A stretch of DNA of 64,000 bases from Bryopsis sp. KO-2023 (Eukaryota; Chlorophyta; Ulvophyceae; Bryopsidales; Bryopsidaceae), in NCBI GenBank assembly GCA_030272585.1, contig BSYQ01000011.1:620001-684000 (forward strand), in the 5' to 3' direction. Positions 45,001 to 55,373 of the stretch are shown here, in pieces. How positions within the stretch are numbered: position 1 is the first letter of the stretch; the number at the start of each line of letters is the position of its first letter. The translations under genes and the position numbers were made by a program. Under the pieces are notes generated by a model. The model saw only the letters and a list, made by a program, of their open reading frames with translations. It was not told where the DNA came from and ran no database searches.

Positions 45001-46922
45001 TTACACAATGAGCATCGCTGCCAAAAGAATAGATGGCCCTGTTGCCAGCCCCGAGCTGGGATCCTTGTCTTTTCCATCCTCGTTCGATTTGGTGCCCTGC
45101 AAAACCGATCAGCCACGAAGCATTGAAATATCTGTGCTGAGCAAAGGTGACCCGAGACATACAGTGAGTGAAAAAAACGTGGATCCTTAATATCTACTCA
45201 ATCAAGCTGCCATCGACCCTCGACACACAAGTTGAGGTCTGTGAAGCTGACCCCACATTTTATTCACTGTAACACATCAACCTCTAATATCTCGATGTAC
45301 CTCTGAGATGGTCTTTGCCAAATCATCCTTGGTGGAACCTTTCCCGCTCTTAGGCTTGAAATCCCCAGTTACCTTCGGCCTGATCATGACTGGTTTCCAC
45401 TGCACCTTGGAGGTCCTCTTTTCATCAGGATTTTCCTCAGGTTTGGCCTGGCTGGTAGGCTTTTCAGGTGCTTCCTGGTCGCCCTCAGAAATCACAGCTG
45501 CTTCTCCGGGTGCATCCTTGATAACATCAGGAGTTTCCTCAGGTTTGACCTCGCCGGAAGGCTTTTCAGGTGCTTCAACTACCTGGCCGACCTCAGAAAT
45601 CACAACTGCGTCTCCGGATGCTTCCTTGATGGCCTTCCGGACATTCTTGATGTTGGAAACCCCCTGGTTGTTTGAAGGGAATGGAGGCATCGTCAAAGCC
45701 TCAGGGGGTGTAGCGACAAACATCTCATCAGCACCAGGGCAAGGGACTGGTCTGTACTTGATCCCAATTACTCCTTTGTTCATTGCACCAATCTGTGGAA
45801 AAACATGTGGCCCCTCTCAACCACCAAACCAAATCAAACCAAGAACCCCTTACTGTCCAACTGGGGGCTCAAAGACTGTCTATCAAAACGCATCTAACTG
45901 AAAAATTAGTTTGACTGCAATTGTAAAGTGTTAACTTTGGAGTTTTTGTCGAAACTTGACCCATATACAACATTCTCCAACCGGAACCTATGCAGGACGA
46001 TCATGTCGAAACCAGGCCAAATCCTCCGAACAACTTCTTACCTTTTCAAAGGCATACATTGACATATCAAAGTGGTCCATATCCCCACAGCACCTGCAAG
46101 GTATCAGAAGTTAGTTGAAAGAATCGTCCTGACACATATGCTCCTCCCCATCAATATATATCTCAGCACAATGCCCTCCTTCTGCAAACTTTCCGTGGCC
46201 ATGAGTGCTCCCTTACCATCTTTTGTTGTTGTATTGGTTCCTTGGGTAGTTGCAGGGGCACACATCAACGATCGTGACAGTCACTGTCCTCTCGATGTCA
46301 ATGCAAGCATCTGTTCTATCCAGCGATTCCCCATAATTATCCTTAAAGACCATTGGCTCACAGGCAATCTCGTAGCAAGCCCTGGACGCCAGCACACCAT
46401 ACGCAAATCACAATTTCAATAACATCACCAAGGGATGGACACTTCAAATTGATGTTTTTGCTACCTCGGACAAAAAAGCACCAAACGAGACCAAACCGAT
46501 ACATCGTTCCTTCTTTATCCCCTCAGGTCGGACCCACCACCTCACTGGCCAGAACAATAGAAATTTGGCGGCAAGACAAGGTGATCTGGCGGCGGGAACG
46601 GTGGTGCATGTGGATTGTCAGATACGGCGGTTCGCGCCGCCGAGGTGCTCAATGATATGATATGCTTTCGATGGTCCCCTCACCCACACGACCCCTGGTA
46701 TTCGGGGTGGACGTCTGGCAACGCAGCGATGTCCCAGCCAGTCCCGACGTCCGGATCCAGCGATCCAAACTGACAGCTGCCGTGATGAATGCTGAAACCA
46801 TCGTCAGTGCCGTCATGTTTTTCCCCGTAATATGTTGCCCTTCCCGATCTCCAGCCTCCTTGCGAACTCAAAGCAGGCGACATTTGAAACAACAAGAATA
46901 CCATCACAAGAGCCAGCCCCAT
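45001..46922 (-). CDS. Expansin-like secreted protein with C-terminal hydrophobic tail
   Basis: Exon 1 (46922-46684) encodes a signal peptide (MGLALVMVFLLFQMSPALSS), then WRSGRATYYG, DGFSIHHGSCQFGSLDPD and WDIAALPDVHPEYQGSCG. Exon 2 (46381 to about 46217) encodes ACYEIACEP, RTDACIDIERTVTVTIVDVC and PCNYPRNQYNNKR. Exon 3 (about 46095-46042) encodes WCCGDMDHFDMSMYAFEK. Exon 4 (about 45794-45301) begins NKGVIGIKYRPVPCPG. Together these form the six-stranded double-psi barrel of expansins, including the TIVDxCPCN and HFD motifs. Instead of the second (CBM63) domain, exon 4 continues as a Pro/Glu/Lys-rich region with two similar units (VVISEVGQVVEAPEKPSGEV and AVISEGDQEAPEKPTSQA). The last exon ends LATGPSILLAAMLIV, a short hydrophobic tail fitting a GPI-anchor signal or membrane anchor. 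A wall-loosening role is inferred from the family. Confidence 0.85.
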
Positions 46923-47280
46923 TTCTCCCTCGGTCCAATTTGATGCTCACAGGAATCGATGGAAGACCGGGGTGAGTAACGGCGTGGAGGAGATTTCGGG
47001 GGTGGGGTTGTGAGTGCTATGTAGCAGTAGATATTTGGAGATATTTGCTGTGGATTTCTCGGGGTGCTGCTCTTTTACAGAGTTTAGGGTTGCAATCGTG
47101 GGACGTCTGCACTAACCCAGAGGCCCTTGGACTCAAAGGCTGTCATATCTCGGGTGTTCAGGACAAGCATCGGATCCCTTTGAGTTCACTGTGCTGGTGG
47201 CCCAAATCGAACCCGCCGACCTCTCGACACAGAGTTTTTCTCAAGGAATAGAGCGTCTGTGTTAGATGCTAGCGGTCCTG

Positions 47281-47923
47281 TCAAGATCTTGGATAATTTT
47301 GTCTGGCCGTTTTCATTCCAGCGCGAGGTATACGTTTTTCAGGAGAAGAGGTTTCTGCGAAATAGAATGGCATGTCGGAGTTACGCGCTGGGACAGTGTT
47401 GATCGGGGCTCGCAACGGTTGTCGAATTTTGGCACCCATGAAAGCAAAAAAAGCTGGGAAAGCATAGCAGGACCAACACAAAACCCACCTTGCATTGTTT
47501 TGATGCCTGATGTCACAAGGATGCGAATCAATATCGACATCGCAGTACAAGAGCACTGAGCCCCATCCAAAAAAAAACAAGGCTTGGGAGAGAAAAAGAA
47601 TCAAAACCCCACCTTGCCTTCCGCTCTTTCTGGAGCGTGCCAGTGCCACCCAGCAGAAAACAGATCACAGAAAACTCGAGCATAATAGCTGCGCCGTAAT
47701 ATAGTGCGGCCCTTGACGCCGCTGATCTAGTCGGTAGCCAGTCCCAACCTGGGCTGAATAGAATGGGTATGTTCAGATCCAATGGGCGGGGTGCAAATGA
47801 ATTTGGCTCGTTTTGACTGAGTTCGTCGATTTTGTGGCGGTGCAAGGTAACGGTAGCAAGGCCGGAGATTGGAGCGAAGATCATAACTCTGTGGGGACTG
47901 CCGGCGCAGTGCAGGTAACACAA
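47281..47923 (-). CDS. Possible membrane protein, unassigned
   Basis: The first exon frame (47923 to about 47630) contains RPLDLNIPILFSPGWDWLPT and a membrane helix (ALYYGAAIMLEFSVICFLLG) followed by a basic KERKAR end. Possible continuation exons downstream (RHQNNAR, then FFAFMGAKIRQPLRAP, with the frame stopping at 47281) are joined only by guessed splice sites. No family is recognised. A start at the internal MIFAPISG is equally possible. Confidence 0.35.
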
Positions 47924-48121
47924 ATCTCATGCAAAGTTTGCTGAATTTTCCAGGGAGCCTATTTCAGGCCTCTTCAGGTTCCTATCCATTCATGTATCTT
48001 CAGCCAATGTGCTGCATTGACCCCCTCCACCATAAAACACACACAATGTGCTTTACAAACAGAGATCATCCCAAGATGTGGATATTTGCATTCATTGATT
48101 GTTTGTTCATGTTGGAAAGAT

Positions 48122-48565
48122 GTGGCAGCTTACAGTGTTGAGAATCTTGTGCAGGAAAATGTGGAGGGCCTGGTGCTTTACCACAACCAGCGCAAATTGA
48201 TGATCGTGTATCTCGTCTCCTCCTTTATTTTCTTCGCATTTGGGATGTTTGTGTTCTGGATTCCTGCGTTTCTTGGAATAGTGGCAGGGGCTTTGCATGT
48301 GTACGAATGTCCTGATGGATGTTGCCCCTCTGTCAAATCACGTCGAGCATCCACAATAAGAACTTTGACTTTACTTTCGGGGTTATTGGCAACCCTGGGA
48401 GGGTTGGGTCTCATGGCAATGTGTGTGATTTTCTGCATGGATTCTGAAATGGAGTTAGCCCTACTGTGCGGGTTTGGTGTGCTCATGAGCCTGGGGCATT
48501 CATCGTTTTCGTTCACCCTATCCATGAGATTTTCGGAGGTCAGGTCCAATCTTGATATCATTTGA
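48122..48565 (+). CDS. Small multi-pass membrane protein, unassigned
   Basis: The frame is open from before an acceptor-like GGCAG at about 48122 to the stop at 48565. It has about 145 residues with four predicted membrane segments: LMIVYLVSSFIFFAFGMFVF, IPAFLGIVAGALHV, LTLLSGLLATLGGLGLMAMC and LALLCGFGVLMSLGH. A short loop, YECPDGCCPS, has a cysteine cluster. A 5' exon is likely but not identified. The family is not recognised; the layout resembles small tetraspan proteins in general only. Confidence 0.5.
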   Translation: MAAYSVENLVQENVEGLVLYHNQRKLMIVYLVSSFIFFAFGMFVFWIPAFLGIVAGALHVYECPDGCCPSVKSRRASTIRTLTLLSGLLATLGGLGLMAMCVIFCMDSEMELALLCGFGVLMSLGHSSFSFTLSMRFSEVRSNLDII

Positions 48566-49140
48566 GCGGATTGCTTAGTCAATCATGTGCTGGTTCAGTG
48601 CATGGTATACCACCCTTCAATACTGTGAAGGCCAATTGGAGGGGAATAAATCAAGGGACTAGAATAATCGATTTCAGGCTGCTGTAATGGTGTTCACTGG
48701 CTTATGTTTGGCGCACAGAACTAGTTTTTGGGCAGTGCCTCAGTCTCCCATTCACAGGTAATGTTGTGATATGCTTGTTCGATCCGTTTCTGTTCACCAA
48801 ACCAGCAATGACCCAATCTTTCTGTTCTGTATGTAAGATAATTAAACATTGTTGAACAATCGGAGGCATGCTGCTCGACTGGAGCTACCCTTCAATATGA
48901 ATAGTCTCAAAACAAGAGTCCCGATGCTTCGACCGAAACAGGTTTCATCACTGATGAAAACAGCATGACAAAATGGAAGAAGACAAATTGGGGGAAATTG
49001 TTCATCAAGCCATTCGAGACGGGTCTTTGACCATCGACCACCCTTCCAAGCGCCACATTCAAGGCTGTCAACCAAGGACCAACACATAACAAGCTTCCTA
49101 GTAGTTCTACAGCCTCCTCCAAACTAACCCACAAATCGAG
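48566..49140. other. Intergenic, 3' flanks of convergent genes
   Basis: No coding signal beyond short frames. AATAAA lies near 48645. Confidence 0.35.
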
Positions 49141-51007
49141 TCATCTACCGGAGTCCCATTTGGATGGTCTCGTTTTCCCTCCGGCCATGACAGTGAATTT
49201 CTCCCTCAACCGCCTTTGCCCTTGTAAGATTGCGTTCTGGACTCCAGGAGGGGCACTGAGAGGTGCAACAATCCTTCCACCTGAAAAAACCAGTCGACGA
49301 TTAGGTGGTCATTTTTTCCCTGGGTAGATCCACAGCATCAGCATCTAATGCTCAAACATAGAAACCATCCAAACATGGTTGCATTGACAAGTTGAGAAGT
49401 CGCACATAACCATTAAATCAAAATGACCGGCACAAACCAATAACGAGTGTTTAGTACCCACCCGTTCCAGGGTTGGAGGAAATGTGGCTTGTAGATGCCC
49501 GTCTCTGTCTTTCGGCCCTCAACCCTTCGGCCATATCTTCTTTGGGCATATTCTCAGGGTCGTAAATTTCAGGCGACAGCAGAGTTCCAAATTCGTTGAT
49601 GCCAAAGTGGGTCGACATTTTGGTCAGAAAGCAGGGGTTCCGAAATTGCTTGTTCACCATGATTTCTTCGTTGAAAAAAACGTTCTGTTTCAACTGAACC
49701 TCCAGCAGGCTCTTCACGGTTTCCTTCAAAACCCAGGAAAAAAAAGCAAACATCAAGAATAAATTAAAAACCAAACCAGCCAAATCAGTACATCGACTTG
49801 CTGAGCAAAAACAAGAAAGTGCAATTCCTGCGGAATCTTATTCCACTAGCATATCTTTGTTCAAATATAAAATATCAATGCTCATCCCTGCACGAGGCCA
49901 AGCAAGCAAACCCTTACCCCATCATATCAAAAATTAGTCATATTTTCAAGTGAACATGACGCATCTCACCTGAACATCCGAGCTAACCTCCCCGACCGGA
50001 GGCTGGCGATATTCTTCCGGCAAAATTTGATCCAATTCCTCGGTGCATGCATCGCTCGGCTCTGGACTTTGCCCTTCACCACTGTTCGCGCTTCTGCTGC
50101 CCTCCTTTTGCAATTCACCCTCATCCAACACTTTTTCGTTCGCACTGTTACCAAGACTGCCGACCTCATCCTCAACTTGGGCAGCATGATTGCCACCTTC
50201 TGTTTGCTGATCTTTAGGCGAAGCACCTGGGCCTGTCATTAGATGTGGAGGCAGGTCCATTGGATTTTTCTCTGACGAGCCTTGTGGAGGGGGTGACTCC
50301 TCAGCAAGATCTGCCAACCAACCGCCCCAAATCAGCACAATAAACCCTTCTCATAGAACCAATGCTGCAGAGAATGAATGTCAGACATACCAGGCGGGGG
50401 AGTTCCGTTGGGCAAGTCCTCTGGCTCTGATTTTGGTGCATCGCTGTTGCTGGCCACCGTTTGCTGCGTTTCGGCATTTTGCTCCAGGGCTGATGGCGGC
50501 TCCTCCATATCCTCATCCTCATCATCTTCGTAGTCCGCCAACAGCGAAAAGACCTGGAATAAGAAAATGCGCTCATAAACCCATCTCAAAGCAAACTTCG
50601 TCTGTGGCAAGCGTTAGGAATTAGGAATGTCCAGGGTCAAATGACTGCCATTTTCGTCTTTTTTTATTGTTCCAGGCAAAAGAGAATTTGAGTTTGGTCG
50701 GACATATACCTCCAGATTTATGGACAGAAAATCAGCTTTTCATTTTTTTGTCAGATGATGGATTTACCTGCCCCGATTCATCTTCTTTTTCTGAATTTGG
50801 AGCTTCCACATCCCCTGAACCATAATGGGGTACCAAACCTGGGAGCTCATTTTTTGCCACATCATCAGATTCCTCATTCAGCACTCCTTCAAATTCTGCA
50901 GAGCCACTTTCATGCTCCTGGTCGCCTTCGAACGAAGGACCAGAGGAGCGGCGTCGTTTTGGTGATGGTTCGGCTTCCAACGAATCGCCCGGCCGGACAC
51001 TCGACAT
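49141..51007 (-). CDS. SAP30BP: SAP30BP/HCNGP-like nuclear protein
   Basis: SAP30-binding protein (HCNGP family) is a nuclear factor tied to transcriptional repression and splicing. Exons on minus: 51007 to about 50768 (MSSVRPGDSLEAEPSPKRRR, then PGLVPHYGSGD), about 50553-50390 (LLADYEDDEDEDMEEPPSAL), about 50310-49970 (acidic, Ser/Glu-rich, PPHLMTGPGASP), about 49727-49463 and the last exon near 49287-49141. The conserved core is in the fourth: KETVKSLLEVQ, VNKQFRNPCFLTKMSTHFGI, NEFGTLLSPEIYDPENMPK. This matches the family pattern EFRNPxIxEKLIxxxxIDExGTNYPxxxFDP. The last exon ends in a KTRPSKWDSGR motif, as in orthologues. The acidic N-terminal half is disordered. The asparagine-tyrosine-proline part of the core is altered to LLSP. 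Confidence 0.82.
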
Positions 51008-52077
51008 TCTCGCTCTGCGGGGAAAAAGTGTGAGGCAAGGGAAAATACATTGGTTGAATCACGTCGTACACCGTCCTCCTCGTACTGTACGTTCTTTGTG
51101 ATCATCCCTTGACGACTTCGCCTGACGATTTGTCGCCGCCACCTGAGCGAGTCTTTCTTTCATAATACTCTCGAAATCGAAGCAAGCCAATGGAATTTCA
51201 ACATTAAAATACACATGGTCACTTTTGATTTTTTACTGATCATTGTAATAGGAGAATATCTCTCCTACACAATGTAATTGATGTTTGTTTGTTTGAAGCA
51301 AGACATGATTTTCGATGCACGCTCCTCTTCCCTTGAATTGTGCCGAATTGAAATTTGAGAGAGAAAATTGAGGAGAATGAGTGGCGATGATCCAGCGTGT
51401 TTCAGATCGAATTCTGCGGTTCATTGTTCAGGATGTATTCTGGGATGGGAAAATTCTTACACCGATAAACCTGATGGCAAGACAAACAATTTCCCCCGAC
51501 CTCCCTGCTGAAAGAAAAGCGAAACCAAAAAGAAAAAGCAAAGCATCGATTCTTCAACCTTGTCGAAGCGCCCGGATTAAGGGTGTAACTTGATCGAATC
51601 CAATGTGCCCTCCGACCACCACTTTGGAGGTGTGCTGATTCTCGGAACTGAAATACAGAAAAAAAGACACAAATGCCCCTGCTTAGGCACGTGTATTATT
51701 GTGTCTTTCTTCAGAAAACAACGCCTTCAATTGCATTGGCCCAAAGGTGATGCAAATGAACCGCTTATTGATTGAGACTTGAAACAGGCCCCAGGTGTGC
51801 AGCTACAGCGACCTACTCACGAGTGTAAAAAGATTCCACATTCCAGACTGGCCCCAATCAAGGCTGGCCGTTTTCATTGAACCAATAAATTGCAAGAATT
51901 ACCACTCCGAAAAAAAAATGCCAAAGGTGGATCAAAGGACGATGGAGTGACTAGCTCAAACCCGATTTATTAAAAAGGTGACTAATATTCTGCTGGAGGA
52001 AATCATTGGATTGGCAATTATATGAAAATTATTATATATATATTAAAATAATAACAATAATAATAATTCGAAAACGC
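51008..52077. other. Intergenic stretch
   Basis: It separates the SAP30BP start from the eIF3k stop. A 70-codon plus frame at 51381-51593 ends in a basic KPKRKSK stretch, but nothing else supports a gene. There are AT-rich microsatellites near 52030-52065. Confidence 0.35.
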
Positions 52078-53947
52078 TTACTTGAGACTCAGCTGAATGA
52101 CCTTTCCACCAGGGGTGTCGACTACGCTCCAACCTCCAGATCTTACTTTCGCATCCACCTGGATACAAAATACGATAAAAAACCATGACACCTTGGTAAT
52201 ACATATTACTATACTATCAGCCAAAAATATTACGAAGGTAATATTAGTTCACACATCAATTTCCACATTGGTCCCATGCATGCAACGCCAATATCTTACT
52301 TTCTTGTCAATACAACAGCAACAAATCCCCCCCCCCTCCCCCACCACAGTTCAACATATCTTTTACCAGCAAGGGCTGCTGGTCGATTGGATTCAAACCA
52401 AGATCGCAGACGATCACATGAATTAGGGTGAAATTTGATCGAGCGCAAATGACTGACCAGCTTTTGCAAGTCTTTTCCTTCCAACTTCAGGTATGGCCCC
52501 AACACATCCATCAATATTTTCTGATAAGAAATTCCGACGACATGGAGAACGTAGGCCCGGATCGCATCATAAAACTTTGGAACTGCAAAAAATCGCCAAA
52601 AATTAACATCCCATAATTTGCATGACACAGATTGATGAAGGGCTCAACATGCATGTTCACAAATCGACCGGTTTGTTTACGGATTTCATTTCGATGTTGC
52701 TACCCCATGCAGCAGAACCTGTTTGTTAAGGTACCTTTGGGCAGTTTTTCAATTTTTATGTCTGGAAGGGCACAGAAGTCGGCGTTTCGAATTTTGAGTT
52801 GAACGAGCGCTAAAAAGTCTGACATCCGGAGGGGCCCGTTCCTTACCAGAGTTGAGCAGCTCCTTGCACATGTCTGCAGCAGCCCAAAACTGAGGAAACC
52901 TCGCAGCAGATAAATGCCCCGCCAGCAACACTAAAGTTGCAATTGGTTCCTCATTCTGATTATAAGAAAACAAACAACAGTAAAAAACCCCGCAGGGAAT
53001 CACCCCCCCTAAAAAAAAACACTACAAAAAAATATACATAAAATTAAAAAAAAAAACAGAAAAAAATATATATCAGTGCAATGGAACACCAGAATGCCCC
53101 TGACTGTTTTAAATTTCATGCTGGGAATGAAGCAAACCCATAAATTAAGATATAATAAATTAGGATCCCCTCCAAAGACTTACTACATTTACAACATTTC
53201 CAAAACATCAAATTGGTGACATCCTTCAGACTCACTTTATATTTTCTTTTTTTTGGCGCTATTCTGCCATCTCCTATTCTAGAAAACTGAATGGAACAAA
53301 CCTGAACTTTTTCTGGAAGGAGGTGAAGGCACAATTTGAAGTCGGGATCCGGAAGTTGCATGAGAGCTTTGCAAAGAATCTTGGCCACCAGCATGGCGTT
53401 CGTCGATTCAGGGTTTATTTGATAAAACCTCAGCAGTGCCATGTTCACGTCCAGGCCATAGCTCCCGGATGAAACCTGACCCCACACAAGAGAAAAATTT
53501 AGGGTGGCTCTCATAATAATTTCATTCTTTCATCTTTTTCTCTTATCAGTTATTGTTTATTTTTTATTTTTTGGGGAATAATAATGCCAATCCTTAATTT
53601 CCAGCTCAACCCTCTTTTCAGTGGTATTTTTCTTTAGGGATTCGCAAAAAATAAAGAAAACACTGCAAGGTGAACACAAATTTCAGTTGCAGCCTGGTCA
53701 CTTTTCTCTTGATTTGCTTTCTTGAGTGATTCTTTCTTGCAATAAAATGCGATGCAGAATTCTTTGCAGGATGGAGTGGCGGTCGCTCACCTGTTGGCCG
53801 ACGCTCGCCTCCAGCTCTTTGAGCTTGGCTTGATCGTATCTGATGCACGCCGTCACACCCCGTCATGAAAAAGCTAAAGCACAATCACTTTACGCCCAAT
53901 ACCTCTATTCGTCAAGAAGCTTACCTATCCTTTCCTTTCAGCTCCAT
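52078..53947 (-). CDS. EIF3K: Translation initiation factor eIF3 subunit K
   Basis: eIF3k is a small non-core PCI-fold subunit of eIF3. Exons on minus: 53947-53925 (MELKGKD), about 53839-53792 (YDQAKLKELEASVGQQ), about 53476-53302 (GLDVNMALLRFYQINPES, KILCKALMQLPDPDFKLCLH), about 52954-52848 (EPIATLVLLAGHLSAARFPQ, FWAAADMCKELL), about 52585-52480 (VPKFYDAIRAYVLHVVGISY), about 52480-52370 (LEGKDLQKLV) and a last exon near 52155-52078 (WSVVDTPGGKVIQLSLK). The order and motifs follow the orthologues (LxxNLAVLKLYQFNP, ILLKALTNLP, FWxxxxxxxxLL, HVVGITYQ). The splice phase at the tiny first exon gives Arg-Tyr exactly as expected. Borders of the last two exons are approximate. It is divergent from the DnaJ-type zinc-finger gene. 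Confidence 0.88.
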
Positions 53948-54512
53948 AACGCCAAACGCAGTCCTGCCAACTCCAGAAACTCTGAGAAATAAAGGAAAAG
54001 CAGTGTTGCGTTGCACAATAAAGCGTGATGGGTGTAGTACGATAGCGTGACTCGGCGTACAGGCTGTAACTCTTTTAGCACATGTTCAAAAAGAAACGTC
54101 GCGGGAGGTTCCTGGAACGAAACTCGAAAAAGGCTTGTTTTGTGTCGTTTGCCCTTGGTCAGGGCCTCTGATATTTGAAATCTCCTGATCGTGCCTCGAC
54201 GAAACGCAGCACTCGACCCGAGTTTTTCTCGATTTTTTTTCTGAGAGGATCGAATCCAGGCATGCTCGCTGGACGCACTATGAAGGCAAGGTGGTGTTCA
54301 TCTTTTCTTTCTCATTTCCTTGAAAATCGGCCAAATTGTGGATTTCATGCTCTAGCATGGCTGCTTGTGAAACAAACCTGGACATTCTGCTGAGAATAGC
54401 ACCATATCGGATATTTTCAGATTCTAACATCGTGAAAAAATGCATTTAACACATACAGAGCCATTCCCCAGTCACCACGGCGAATTCCACAGCAGCTGGG
54501 CCATTCAGCAGC
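53948..54512. other. Divergent intergenic region, eIF3k / zinc-finger gene
   Basis: It contains the eIF3k 5' flank and probably a short 5' exon of the plus-strand zinc-finger gene (a Met-rich stretch near 54262-54288), which I cannot confirm. Confidence 0.3.
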
Positions 54513-54932
54513 TTGAATCCAAGAGATCGATTCTGTTCGAGTAGCCCTGTTCCTTTCCAGAAATCACGCAGAGCAAGCAGTATGAAGCACCCCAAGGCAA
54601 TTCCTCAACCCCTCCTCGAAATGGCAAGCGTGGACCCAGGTCTGACACAGACCATTCTCCTTGGTGGCCTTGTGGTGGGCTCCATCAGCTATGCTGTGGT
54701 CAACGGCCTCAAGAAAGATCCTGAAATTTGCACTCGATGTGGGGGTTCAGGCGGGGCAAAGTGTTTCGGCTGCGAGGGTACTGGGGTGATGGATGTTCCC
54801 AGAGATTTAATTTACGATAACAAGCTGGATTTCGTAAGCAAGTCTAACGATGCCAGACGGTGTCGGGCATGCAAGGGGGCAGGCATGGTTTTCTGTAGAA
54901 ATTGCCGTGGCTCAGGGTACATCAACATGTGA
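54513..54932 (+). CDS. Plastid DnaJ-type zinc-finger protein with one membrane helix
   Basis: The frame is open from 54513 without an ATG until 54582, so an upstream exon probably supplies the start. The N-terminus (SSSPVPFQKSRRASSMKHPK) looks like a plastid transit peptide. A membrane helix follows (TILLGGLVVGSISYAVVNGL). The rest is a four-motif cysteine-rich domain: CTRCGGSGG, CFGCEGTG, CRACKGAG and CRNCRGSG, with all eight cysteines of the DnaJ-type zinc finger but no J domain. A helix followed by four CxxCxGxG motifs is the layout of thylakoid LQY1-like proteins, which act in photosystem II repair as thiol isomerases. BSD2-type proteins share the domain but lack the helix. Confidence 0.75.
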   Translation: MNPRDRFCSSSPVPFQKSRRASSMKHPKAIPQPLLEMASVDPGLTQTILLGGLVVGSISYAVVNGLKKDPEICTRCGGSGGAKCFGCEGTGVMDVPRDLIYDNKLDFVSKSNDARRCRACKGAGMVFCRNCRGSGYINM

Positions 54933-55373
54933 TCGATCGATTGCATTGGATTCTTTATTTCTATGGTGTTATTCTTTTGTTGATGGAGTCCGCTAGATTT
55001 GGTGTTGGACCGTTGGGGATTGTTTTTGTGCATTGGTTGGTGTATTGATTTGGTAGTGCTCTTGGAAAGGGGGTGTTTAATCATCATCTGGGAAGATGGC
55101 CACGTGTCAGACGGGGATCGTGGTGTTCTAGTGTTTGATGCTAGTTTGTATTGACAAAGTGCTTGTTGGGTTGCCATTAATATCAATATGATGCCGTTCA
55201 GGAGTTTTTTTGGGTGGAATCATTCACTGAAAAGATTGCCAGAAGCTTTCATGATCTGCGTCATCTTTTCACCCTCGATAGAACAATCCTAAGAACTCAT
55301 TCCAATTTTTTAAAAGCCCCCATGATAGGTTACAGCAATTGCGAATCTACAAAAAAGGAGGCAGACCTGCTAC

